A stretch of 51,900 nucleotides of DNA, from positions 1,584,726 through 1,636,625 of the forward strand of contig BFEA01000214.1 in NCBI GenBank assembly GCA_003427395.1, written 5' to 3'. This stretch comes from Chara braunii. Lineage: Eukaryota; Streptophyta; Charophyceae; Charales; Characeae. Position 1 is the stretch's first letter, and the number at the start of each line of letters is the position of its first letter. A model generated the notes under the pieces. It ran no database searches, had not been told where the DNA came from, and saw only the letters and a program-made list of their open reading frames with translations. Made by a program: the position numbers and the translations under genes. Below are positions 43,100 to 51,900 of the stretch, in pieces.

Positions 43100-44087
43100 T
43101 ATAAATGTCGAGTTTTGACAAGTGGTGCTATGAGGCCCCAAATGGGTAATTTGGCGGGTGTATCTCCACTCATAAAGGCCAAATATACATGCTCCATTTG
43201 ACAATGTTTTATTTTCTCCCTTCCCTTTTGTTTCAAAGAAGAACAATCACTTTATTATAATTAATCAATTAGGTGGGGGATCCCACAATTCTATCTGGAT
43301 TACTGATACCATCAACCAACTTAGCTTATTGGCGGTAACTTGAAGCCTGCAGAAAATCAATGTTCACTTTCCAACTTTCTACTAAACAGATAAACCATCA
43401 AATATTATTATCTAGCACTAACGTTATGAATGAGAAACGGTTAACAAAACCTTTAATTTTCATGTTTTTTTAAGGGGTATTGTAACAAATGTCCCATACC
43501 TTTTAAACCAGACTTCTCACCAGTCCAGAGAGTGGACACCAAATAAACCATAAAAAAAAAAAGTAAAAAAACGGATAAAAAGGGTCTTAAACCCTAAGGC
43601 AAAAGTCTGTTTTCATGCAAAATTCGCTCTTTAACATAGAATTCGTGAAAGACTAAAAAAAAAAATGTTAGTTTTACACGAATTTTTCTAAAGATTCTGA
43701 TAGTACATTTTTCAGGCCTCCTACATTAACAACATTTTATGTGAAGTTAATTAACCGCAAAAAATTAATAGAAAAATACTTTTTCAAAAACACTGGAAGT
43801 GGTGAAGAGAAGCAAGTTTTTTTACAAGAAAATCACTACCTTGCAAAACACCGTTTGTTCAAGAATCGAAATATCCCAATTTTTTTTATTTTTTTTAAAA
43901 TCAAATTTATAGTTCTATAAGGTATGAAGCACGATGAAACTATTTGGGAGTTTCCCAAACACACACATATATTCTCCTATTCACGAATACATTCTCTTGG
44001 ATATGTTCCCTCATATATTATTTTTTATTGAAACATTTTTCTATTTTTTAATTTCAAATCGTGGTTGGCTAAGAATTTGAAGATGTC
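43100..44087. other. Unassigned, AT-rich
   Basis: No repeat ends, long frame or RNA gene recognised. A TTATAG-TT-CTATAA dyad near 43907 recurs at 44447 and 44504. Confidence 0.3.
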
Positions 44088-44359
44088 CCTGAGACCTAGG
44101 CTACCAGCCGGGCCGCCCGGGTCCCGGTGGCTAGCCCGTGCAAGGACCAGGGAAGGTCCCAGCCAAAAAAAAAAAAAATCAAAAAAATCCGGAAACAAAC
44201 TATGTTATGCAGAAAAATAAACTGAACAACTTTTGCCTCCTGCACCAAATTTAATAAAAAAAAATATATAAAAAAAATATATATATTTTTATTTTTTTAA
44301 TTGTTTTTGGCCCGGCCGGGCAAGTGACCCCGGGCCACTCTGGTAGCCTAGCCCGAGAC
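44088..44359. mobile_element. hAT-like miniature element (CTAGG family), copy 3
   Basis: Starts CTAGGCTACCAG (44096) and ends CTGGTAGCCTAG (44351), perfect 12-bp inverted repeats. Flanks CCTGAGAC (44088-44095) and CCCGAGAC (44352-44359) match at 7 of 8. The interior closely follows copy 1. Confidence 0.85.
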
Positions 44360-45551
44360 AAAATTTGTTTGAATTCTTCTTTTACGTAAAATATATTTTT
44401 TGACAAGGATTTTACAGTAAACTTAAAAATGGATTATATTAATTTATAGTTCTATAAACTAGTTTTCGCAGAACTTGGTTTTTACCAAACTGCTGAAAAC
44501 AACTTATAGTTCTATAAATGAGTATTCACTGAAATTGCTTTTTTTAACGTCTTTCAAGTTCGTCTTGCAGTCCTTAGAGATTGTTTTGTTTGAGCTATGT
44601 TTTTTTTCAATCTACTGAAAACGACTTATAGTCTTATAACATGTTTTTTTTATTGGAAAATATTTTCTTGCACATTTTGAGAATCACTAGACTTTTTGCC
44701 AATTTTTTTGCTTCTTTTCTCGGGAAACAATTAAAAACGCTCTCTTTTATGTGTCAAAAATAAGAGTTTGACTTTCACTTTTTCATTCTATAAAAAATGT
44801 TAGGTTTTGTGGTTTTGTTAGGTTTTCATGAATTTAGTGTTTCTTTTCAGTTTTTAAGATTTTCAGGATTTACAGGGCTGGCCAAAACAATAATTTTCAA
44901 GACTCCAACAAACACCAAACTTGGCATACGCATATCTTGATAAAAAATAAAACAGGGCAAAAAAAAACAAAAAAGAAAAAACAAGCTGAAAAACTTACCT
45001 CCAAATGCACTTTTCAATGTTGGGGGGGTTGACCAAGGCTGAAAACTTGAAGTGGGGGTCCCTGTTAACCGCTCCTGTTATTAACATCCTCTAATTAGTG
45101 TCACGGGAAAGCGTCTATAATATAAGAGGGAGTTATAAGACCGTCAATGTAACTTAATTCCGGCAAAACAGAAACAGTGTCCACCATAATACTACTTATG
45201 GGACTAGTACGACCCGAAAGACATTGCGTCCAGTTTCTACTGACACTCTTCTGCTGACCTACAATGACCCTATAGGACTGAATGCCCTGATATATGGGAC
45301 CCGCTAACCGGGACCCAGAACCTGCTTACCTAGTCACTACCAATCAACCCCTTAAACCTAGCTTCAAACTTTCGATTGTAGAAAAAAAAATCGACAGCGG
45401 AAAGGTAGAGATCCGTCATGACTCATGACAAACCGAGGACGGATAAGAGGAAGTAATAGAAGGTGTGGGGATGAAAGTTGTGGGGAGATTGGTAGGCTAC
45501 TGCACGACATCCCTTGTGCTTGAAACCCATGGTGACAAGATTAGGTCCTTT
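44360..45551. other. Unassigned, AT-rich
   Basis: Contains repeated 'CTGAAAACRACTTATAGT' (about 44493 and 44618) and TTATAG-TT-CTATAA dyads. From about 45030 GC content rises, with no recognisable gene. Confidence 0.3.
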
Positions 45552-46975
45552 TCACGGTGGATAACTGTCAGGCAGTGGTTTTTTGCCCAAGTGTGTAGAA
45601 ACCAGCGGAGTTGTTTTTGACTTCCTTTTCTTCCTTCGCCTTTCTTCTCCAGTCGATTCCATTGTCTGTTTCAGTCTTCTTTTAATGTGCCCCTTGATCT
45701 TCAAATACGAGAAATGTCTTTTATGGAACCTCGCTCTGTTTTTTTCCATCCATATCGTTTCGCATATCAGTCCCTTGGTTGCATAAGCTACATAGGCCCA
45801 CTCCCGGTCTCTGCTCACATCAAGCGACAGAAAGTCATGTAGCACCCACTTCTTGTTCCATTTCACACCTTCTCCCTCAAACTCCGACCAATACTATAAC
45901 CACCACCTCGAGGCCCGCTTCGAGCCTGGGCACACCCACCAAAGATGCCGAGTGGATTCAAACTAGCACCTGTACCTCGAACAACCCATATGAACTTTCA
46001 TGCCCCTGTTTATCAGTCATACTGTTGAACTTGAAGAAGTGACTAAAGGGACAACAACTAGAGAATGTTGACTTGCTTGTCATTTGGCAGTTTCGTCAGG
46101 GTCTTCCATAGCCTTTCGAACTCTTTTTTTGCACCATTCATATCTTCATTTCACACTGCACCCCGTCGTGTTGTCGCGATCTGTGCCGGGGACCTAAAAA
46201 ATATGGCTGCCACTTGGTAACCTTCATAGATGGAGTAATCCAACAATTTCAGTTTAGGGTGGTCTCCTGCTTTCCTGGGTGTCCAACTTCAAGCTAAGGG
46301 TTCAATTCAGAGGTTCCGAAGAGTCACCCTACAAATCCATGTCAACTTCTTTAGAACCGGGTTCAAGTTGTTAAATCACCAGTACTTGGCTCAACTATCG
46401 ACGCCGAGGCTGGAATGCCCCTGCGCGCCGATTTTCGTCGACGCGCCGGGGTACCGTTTCAAAAATTTTATGGCTGACGCTTCCAGCCATTGTGGTATGG
46501 TACCCTGAAGCCCTAAAGGCGCGGCACGTTAACGGGAAAGGGTCGCGCTCGATAGCTGGGCTAAGTACTAGTGGTTTAATTTGACTTTCCACCACTCTTC
46601 AAGTTACTTGCGCCGGATTGTCCCACACCATCAATGTTACTTCTTCAATGAAAGAGAATTGAGTTGGAGAACCCCTCGCTGCACCATCTCTCCACTTTCA
46701 TGAATCCGCTTGGTAGTACTTCGATGAATTTCCATATAATATTGCCTTCTGCTCTGGATCAGACACATATCAGGTGCCCATTGGGTCTAGTCGCCGAGGG
46801 CCCAACAGTGACAACCAGTCTTAGGGGATAACTGAAATAATATGAGATCAATATTCCTCTATGCGGTGCAGCCTCTTCTTTCCGAAAGATGTCATGAAAG
46901 AACAAGCCCATACATCTTGCGGGCGACTCTGACTCAACTCCCGCATTAGAATGCGTTCCGCCAGGGTGATCCATT
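45552..46975 (-). pseudogene. LINE zf-RVT remnant, split by a TTAA element
   Basis: On the minus strand, pieces in shifting frames follow the LINE-A C-terminus: 'NIIWKFIEV' (near 46745), then beyond the TTAA element 'FERLWKTLTKLPNDKQVNI', 'FESTRHLWWVCPGS' (near 45940), 'REWAYVAYATKGLICETIWM' and 'RARFHKRHFSYLKIKGHI'. The zf-RVT H-x4-C is kept. Its order matches LINE-A on both sides of 46370-46579, showing that the DNA element inserted into an existing LINE copy. The upstream part above 46760 is too decayed to assign. Confidence 0.75.
46370..46579. mobile_element. TTAA-type miniature inverted-repeat element, copy 3
   Basis: TTAA (46370-46373), ATCACCAGTACTTGG..., then ...CTAAGTACTAGTGGT and TTAA (46576-46579). 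The 202-bp interior is GC-rich with GTTAACGGG and GATAGCTGGG as in copy 2. Confidence 0.8.
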
Positions 46976-47179
46976 ACTCTCGAGTTTCTGCAGTGGCCAC
47001 CTTCGCCAGCCAGCCCTGGAGTGGGGCCTGGTCATTCCTACATGCAGGGTCCATCAGACCCAGTTCCCCTTCTTCATGTGGGAAAGTCAAGGTGTCCAAG
47101 AGATGAACCCTTCGGAGTTATGAGCCTTTGGCTTTCAAAGAAAGCGAGCGATCAGTCTTCTAACCGCCTTCAAAACCCC

Positions 47180-49095
47180 CTTGCTCAAGTCCATGGCAAA
47201 TGGGAAGTCACTTGGTATAGATGGCCTCACAATGGACTTGTACTGCGGAAAAGCGTGTTCAAGTTCAACCCACGACTGGTGGAGATGTACAATGAAGTCC
47301 TAGTGGGTGGCAGGCGTGGGAAGGGAATGACACACGGAGTCATCACAATGTTATTTGCCGAGGAAGGAAGGCAATCCAGTGGAGAACCGGGGGGGGCTGC
47401 CTTGACAACCTATGGGTCCAGGGATAGTCTAGGTGGCGAGAACATGTCAGCTACAGCTGACATTAGTTAGGATGGCATTGTCTCTTAAATGTAATGTCCT
47501 GGTATAGGGAGGGCTAGGAGTTGTTCTAGGATTAGGAGGCCAGAATAGCCGATATAACATAGTCTTCTATATTTTTACACACTCATCATCATCATCATCA
47601 TCCTAAAAAAAAAAAAAAAAACCTTGCTGGTGTTCTGTAATTCTTGGCAGCATCTGGCCTTCTTCCTCATTTGGGATATAGGATTTCAGAGATGGTCGAA
47701 TCTGGATTGATATCGTCAGAGTTGCTTTGTTTTGTGCCCCTGGTTTGCCGATGCCAGAACGACGCTGGCCGGAGCTGGGGCATTGCCCTGTAACCTGAAA
47801 ATGGCAGGAGTGTGAGGCCTTGTAGAGAGATCTGGGGTTTTGCTGAGGGAGGAAGGCAATCCAGTGGCGAACCGACGGGGGGCTGCCTTGACAACCTATG
47901 GGTCCCTGGAAAGTCCAGGTGGCGAGAACAAGTCAACTTTGGTTTTTGTTTTGGTTAGGATGGCATTGTCTCTGAGATGCTATATCCGGGTACAGGGAGG
48001 GCTAGGAGTTGTTCTAAGATTATGAGGCCAGAATTGCTGATACAGTATAGTCTTCTATATTTTTTATATACTAATCATCATCGTCATTAGCATCATCATC
48101 ACTAGTATGATTATCTCATAGTTTACATAGATTCAGCAGAAGTTCATCATTATCATCATCATCATCACCATCATCATATGAGGGACGCTGAGCCCGGTTC
48201 TCAGCAATCTCGGTTCGGTCACTCCGGGTAGACTGTGAGGAACCCGGCCTCACTCTTCTTATTGGTAATATCAGCCTTGGGCGTTGGGCCCTTAAAAAAA
48301 AGAAAAAAAAACGAAAAAAGAAAAAGAAAAAAAGAAAAAAGAAAAAAAAAAGGGAGATGAAGCGGAGGTGAGAAACTGGCGCTCGATTACACTCCTTAAT
48401 GTGTCTTACAAAATCTTGGTGGAATCTCTTGCCCGAAGTTTGGGCACATATCGACTGTAGCTAATTGAAAAGGACCAGGGAGGGCAATCAATGTTTAAGA
48501 ACATCGTGACTGCCATAAGGGCGTTGGAGATAGTCCAAGGGTAGAACTTGGAGATGCCTGTCCTCCTGTTGGATCTTGAGAAGGCCTATGACAAGGTGGG
48601 CTGGACCTTTATCCTAACTAACCTGAGGAGAATGGTGTTTGGCGCCAGCTTTTGTTCCTGGATCACATCCATGTACACCCTCTTGACTTCCGCGGCGATG
48701 ATCAACAAGCACCTCTCGTTGGCACCACTCGTCTTCGTCCTGCAGCTAGAAGCGCTTCTCAACACGGTTCGCCGCCACCAGGACATCCGAGGGGCCTACA
48801 ACTCATCACTAGGGACGGATGCAGAATGAAAGCGCTTGTGCGGAAGACCTGTTTGCCGTGAGCGAAAATTCAGAAACTTCGTTGTTTGCGCTGAAGACAG
48901 TATCATGTGAGTACTAGGTGTTGTCCCAAGCCACAGTGAATTGAAGTAAATCAACTTACCTGCTCCCCGGACATTCGAACTGCAGGTGGAATGGGGTATC
49001 GAACCTGTGGAGACTGGTGAGGAAGAGAGGTTCTTGGGGGTATTGATCAGTTTGCAGATTGAAAATTCGGCCCAGGGGCTGCTGGGCCATTTGTT
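47180..49095 (+). pseudogene. LINE-C reverse transcriptase fragment, split by insertion
   Basis: Upstream part (47180-47349): 'MANGKSLGIDGL', 'VEMYNEVLVGGR' and 'GVITMLF' in shifting frames, matching LINE-A 'GKSPGDDGL', 'VDIYNDVLTGGR' and 'GIISVLF'. Downstream part from about 48350: 'VRNWRSITLLNVSYKILVESL', 'MPVLLLDLEKAYDKV', 'SLAPLVFVLQLEALLN' and, near 48990, 'VEWGIEPVE...RFLGVLISL'. The RQGCP motif and the ADD catalytic site are missing or destroyed. The two parts are consecutive in LINE-A, so the 1 kb between them is inserted. The LINE stops near 49095 without a tail. Confidence 0.8.
47350..48345 (+). mobile_element. Composite R1-type retroelement inside LINE-C
   Basis: Two copies of one sequence (47361-47600 and 47848-48095, 'GGAAGGCAATCCAGTGG', 'CTAGGAGTTGTTCTA', 'ATAGTCTTCTATATTTTT'). 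The first ends in (ATC)n and poly(A) at about 47621. The second is preceded by R1 sequence (47720-47870, inverted relative to 11815-11990) and followed by (ATC)n, hairpin 48187-48205 (GCTGAG/CTCAGC), GGGCCC and a long A-rich tail. Target-site duplication could not be separated from the A-rich end. Confidence 0.65.
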
Positions 49096-49224
49096 TTCTT
49101 CTTTAGAACAACTTTGCCTTTTTTTGTTTGTAATTCAGAATGATTTTATACTGCTGGGCCATCTGATTGTATATGGATTCGAGCTTGAATCTGTATTTCA
49201 ACAGTTCATTAGTGTACCAACTGA

Positions 49225-49352
49225 GGGCCTACTCACACCACTAGCACTTTTTTACTTATTTCTGGACGGAATTGCGGCCAGATGCATACAGGTTTGCGGA
49301 AATGCGGTGAGATACATTTTAGATAGTGCTACCGGTAGTGTGAGTACGCCCT
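49225..49352. repeat. ~125-bp unit with terminal inverted repeats
   Basis: 'GGGCCTACTCACACCACTAGCAC' mirrors 'GTGCTACCGGTAGTGTGAGTACGCCC'. The right end also matches 15775-15795. Confidence 0.55.
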
Positions 49353-49399
49353 GAGCTACCGTCTTCCCCCGAACATAGACGCCCTTAAAATGAATGTAT

Positions 49400-49910
49400 A
49401 AAAGTTGTATTTCCGACCAGATACAGCCAAAATGAGGGTGCGTTGTGTTCGGGGAAAGAGGGTAGCCCCGGCAATTGGTCTTTAGCACATTTTTGGGCCG
49501 AGTGGTGGAACGAGGGCCGCTCTTTTCCATTATGACCGTGGACGGGGCCTCGCTCGACTACTGAGCACATGCACAAAAGATAATAAAGAGAAAAACGGTG
49601 TATGTCTCCGTGTTCTCGGGATAGATTCGTTCTCATATTGCACATTTGGTGAGTAGTGGAGCGAGGCCTACTCACTCACCACATGCATGCACAAAAGATA
49701 ATAAAGACTAGGCGGTGTATTTCTCCATGTTCTCGCGATAGATTCATCATTCTCATATTGCGCATTTGGTGAGTCGTGGAGCGAGTCCGCCATCATGCCG
49801 TCGCTCCGCTACCTACTCTCGACATGCACAAAAGACAAAAGTAAGGACGTGTATATTTCCTTGTTATCGCTGAAGATTCATTCTCGTACTGGGCACGCAT
49901 TTGGCGCCAT
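49400..49910. repeat. Array of ~125-bp terminal-inverted-repeat units
   Basis: Successive units (about 49545-49669, 49665-49797, 49798-49908, and a more diverged one before them) share 'CATGCACAAAAGA', 'TTCTCATATTG(C/T)GCATTTGG' and inverted ends of the type GGCCTCGCTC-ACTACTCA. Copies elsewhere: 9338-9461 and 42970-43095. Confidence 0.6.
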
Positions 49911-49913
49911 TGT

Positions 49914-49942
49914 GTTTGACGATATACATATATATCGTCAAA
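49914..49942. repeat. Short perfect dyad shared with 41796-41828
   Basis: GTTTGACGATATA followed by CATA and TATATCGTCAAA. The same arms occur at 41796-41828 with a different spacer. Confidence 0.6.
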
Positions 49943-50333
49943 TATATATACATATACATATATATATTTCACTGATGTTATGCTACGGTGGGGGTGCTAG
50001 CTGCTGTGGGACGGATTGCAGCGAACTGTGCGGTGTGGTTTGCACTGAGCGAAAAGAGGCCACGTGAAATGTCGAGGCAAGCAAAGGAGTGAGTGAAGCT
50101 GGGCAGCCCACGTGTACGTTTCTCAAGCAACCAACGCCATGGCCAGTGCCACCATGTCCATGTCTTCTGTGCCGCTCACTTTTCTCTCTCCTGCCTAACC
50201 CCCTCTCCCGCCGAACACAACGCACCTTCATCATAAGGAATGAATCTACGCCATCTCCGTGTCCAGGTGCAGGTGTGTCAAGAACCAGCACCACCGCCAT
50301 AGCCACCATCTCCATTTATATATTCTGCGCATC

Positions 50334-50337
<4 letters not shown>

Positions 50338-50408
<71 letters not shown>
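50338..50408. repeat. (CT)n microsatellite
   Basis: About 71 bp of uninterrupted CT. Confidence 0.97.
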
Positions 50409-50410
<2 letters not shown>

Positions 50411-50446
50411 AGACCTGCCGCGTTCCCGCGAACACTATGCACCCAT

Positions 50447-50489
50447 ATCATGAATGTATAGAGCCTGAAAACAGGTATACATTCATGAT
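50447..50489. repeat. Hairpin with perfect 14-bp arms
   Basis: ATCATGAATGTATA (50447-50460) and TATACATTCATGAT (50476-50489) around a 15-base loop. Confidence 0.65.
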
Positions 50490-50648
50490 GGCCAGGGGAG
50501 AGGAGGGGGGGAGGGGGCGGAGGGGTAGAGACGGTAGCCGTGCTGGCTAAGTGAGGTTGCTTGCGACGTCCATCGTTATCGGCCACCTTCTTTGTCCTGT
50601 TGTGCTCTCTCCTTTTTGTGTTTTCCCCCCTCCTTCCTTACCTTTTAA

Positions 50649-50736
50649 TCCCCACCAATAGATTGGAGCAACCAGGCAGTCGTCAGCTAGGAGCGGGTGC
50701 TCTTATCACCTCTTCTAGCGGAGGGACTGGTTAAGG

Positions 50737-50767
<31 letters not shown>

Positions 50768-50771
50768 AAGA
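50649..50771 (+). repeat. Retroelement 3' tail, type II, 5'-truncated
   Basis: Begins within CCCACCAATAGATTGGAGC (first hairpin missing). The third stem-loop GCTAGGAGCGGGTG, loop CTCTTAT, CACCTCTTCTAGC follows, then an A/G-rich end. Confidence 0.6.
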
Positions 50772-51415
50772 AACCCTTTGAAAGTCGCTAATGCATAAGC
50801 GTGAGAGAAGAGTGATAAGGTAAACGCACTCTCTCCTTCTTCTTGCTCGTATATGCCGGTCTTCTTCCTCCCGCCTTTTCTCTCTCTCTCTCTCTCTCTT
50901 GTCGTTCTCTCCCTGTTCCTCATCCTCTCCTCCTCTTCTTTCTCCAGATCCTCCTCACCTTCCTTACTCTTTCCCTCCTTCCCCTCCCCCCCTCCCCCCC
51001 CTCTTCTTCACCCCCACCCCACCCCACACCACCCCTTCCTTGAGGAGAGTGGTCACATGTTCTATTAAATTCAAAGTGTACCCCTCGTATTCCATCTCTC
51101 TCTTCTCTCTCTTCTCTCTCTTTCTCTCTCTTCTCTCTCTTCTCTCTCTTCTCTCTCTTTCGCTCTCTTCTCTCTCTCTTCTCTCTCGTTCTCTCTCTTT
51201 CTCTGTCTTTCTCTGTCTTTCTGTGTCTTTCTCTGTCTTCTCTCGCTTCTCTCTTTGCTCGCTCGGTCTGAGCTCATTCCGTGTTCTACTGGCCAAGCCT
51301 CCATCGCTGTCCTCTTGCGTGTGTGGGCTCTTCCTCTTCCTATTCTCTTGTTCTTCCTCCTTCCTCCTCATCTGCCCCCCGTCTTTTCGCGTGCTTCGCT
51401 TTTGCCCCTGCTGAC
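50772..51415. other. Pyrimidine-rich simple sequence, unassigned
   Basis: C/T tracts (50880-51010, 51090-51250 with TCTCTCTT-type repeats) create long spurious frames on both strands. No gene recognised. Confidence 0.6.
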
Positions 51416-51492
51416 GACGCCCTGCGTTCTATTCTCCTGACCGTCGGATGCACTACATTGATCGGATTCGATCGAATAGAACGCAGAGCGTC
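51416..51492. repeat. Hairpin with 19-bp arms
   Basis: GACGCCCTGCGTTCTATTC (51416-51434) pairs with 51474-51492 with one mismatch; loop 39 bp. Confidence 0.65.
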
Positions 51493-51900
51493 GACAGGGC
51501 CAATCGCCTCTTGACTCGAATAGAAAGCCCACGTGGGTATCATAACGCTAATAGATACGACGAGTGATCACAAAGGGGAACTGGCGCAATGACCATGCGT
51601 GATCCTGTAGGTGGGGGAGGCGAAGGCGGAGGGACGGGGGAAGTCTGCCCGCGGACAGGCGGGGGGAGGAGCGTGTACGCGGACGTAGGCGGAGCGGAGT
51701 TCTACAGGCAGGAAGACCTCGCTCAATGGGCGTTGAAAAGGAAAAGGATCAAGAGGGGGAAGCGAGTGATTGAGAGATGGAGGTTGGGGGAAATGCGCGG
51801 GCGGAGAGGTGGGGAAAGTGCGCAGGCGGACAGCCGCGGCGGAGTGTGTGTAGGCGGACACACACGGGGAAATTGTATAATTGGTTTGGGGGACCGACCC
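51493..51900. other. Unassigned, GC-rich with GGCGGA repeats
   Basis: Short direct repeats of GGCGGA/GCGGAC are scattered over 51610-51860. The open minus-strand frame (51861-51568) is low-complexity, and its coding status is doubtful. Confidence 0.3.

Noticed and set aside
50899-51414. 171-codon Ser/Leu/Pro-rich frame and its antisense partner
   Set aside because: Produced by C/T simple repeats; both strands are open for the same reason.

Overview
The window looks like repeat-dominated nuclear DNA from a eukaryote. No intact host protein-coding gene, rRNA or CRISPR array could be supported. Two things point to a plant-lineage genome: LINEs whose ORF2 ends in a plant-type zf-RVT domain, and a 13-kb Ty3/gypsy element with an initiator-Met-type primer binding site. 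A charophyte alga is possible, but this is inference and not proven here. Two runs of N (10691-10912 and 40759-41033) are assembly gaps.

1-9.0 kb holds one nearly full-length minus-strand LINE (LINE-A): ORF1, then endonuclease, reverse transcriptase and a C-terminal zinc domain. It carries several stops and frameshifts. A 1.8-kb retroelement sits inside ORF2, flanked by an 8-bp target-site duplication. 9-21.4 kb is a graveyard of short elements: poly(A)-tailed 3' ends carrying a conserved stem-loop, tRNA-derived SINEs, TTAA-flanked miniature elements, foldback elements and the 3' end of a second LINE (LINE-B).

21488-34484 is a minus-strand Ty3/gypsy element with 2.2-2.4-kb LTRs. Its gag, protease, RT, RNase H and integrase are all broken. 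Ahead of the integrase is a PHD-like cysteine-rich finger, and downstream of it is a large extra acidic ORF of unknown function. The two LTRs differ by about 6% over one 300-bp stretch compared by eye, so the insertion is old.

34.5-46 kb has a broken zinc-knuckle ORF, three hAT-like miniature elements with 8-bp target-site duplications, a nested transposon cluster around the second gap, and LINE remnants. Within that cluster, on the minus strand at 41880-41938, lies a motif with the complete core of a hammerhead ribozyme. 46-51.9 kb holds another LINE (LINE-C) split by a composite retroelement, an array of 125-bp terminal-inverted-repeat units, microsatellites and GC-rich unassigned sequence.

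The strongest leads are the hammerhead motif, a retroelement 3'-end hairpin whose loop is constant while its stem changes in compensating pairs at over a dozen sites, and the PHD-like finger plus extra ORF in the gypsy element.
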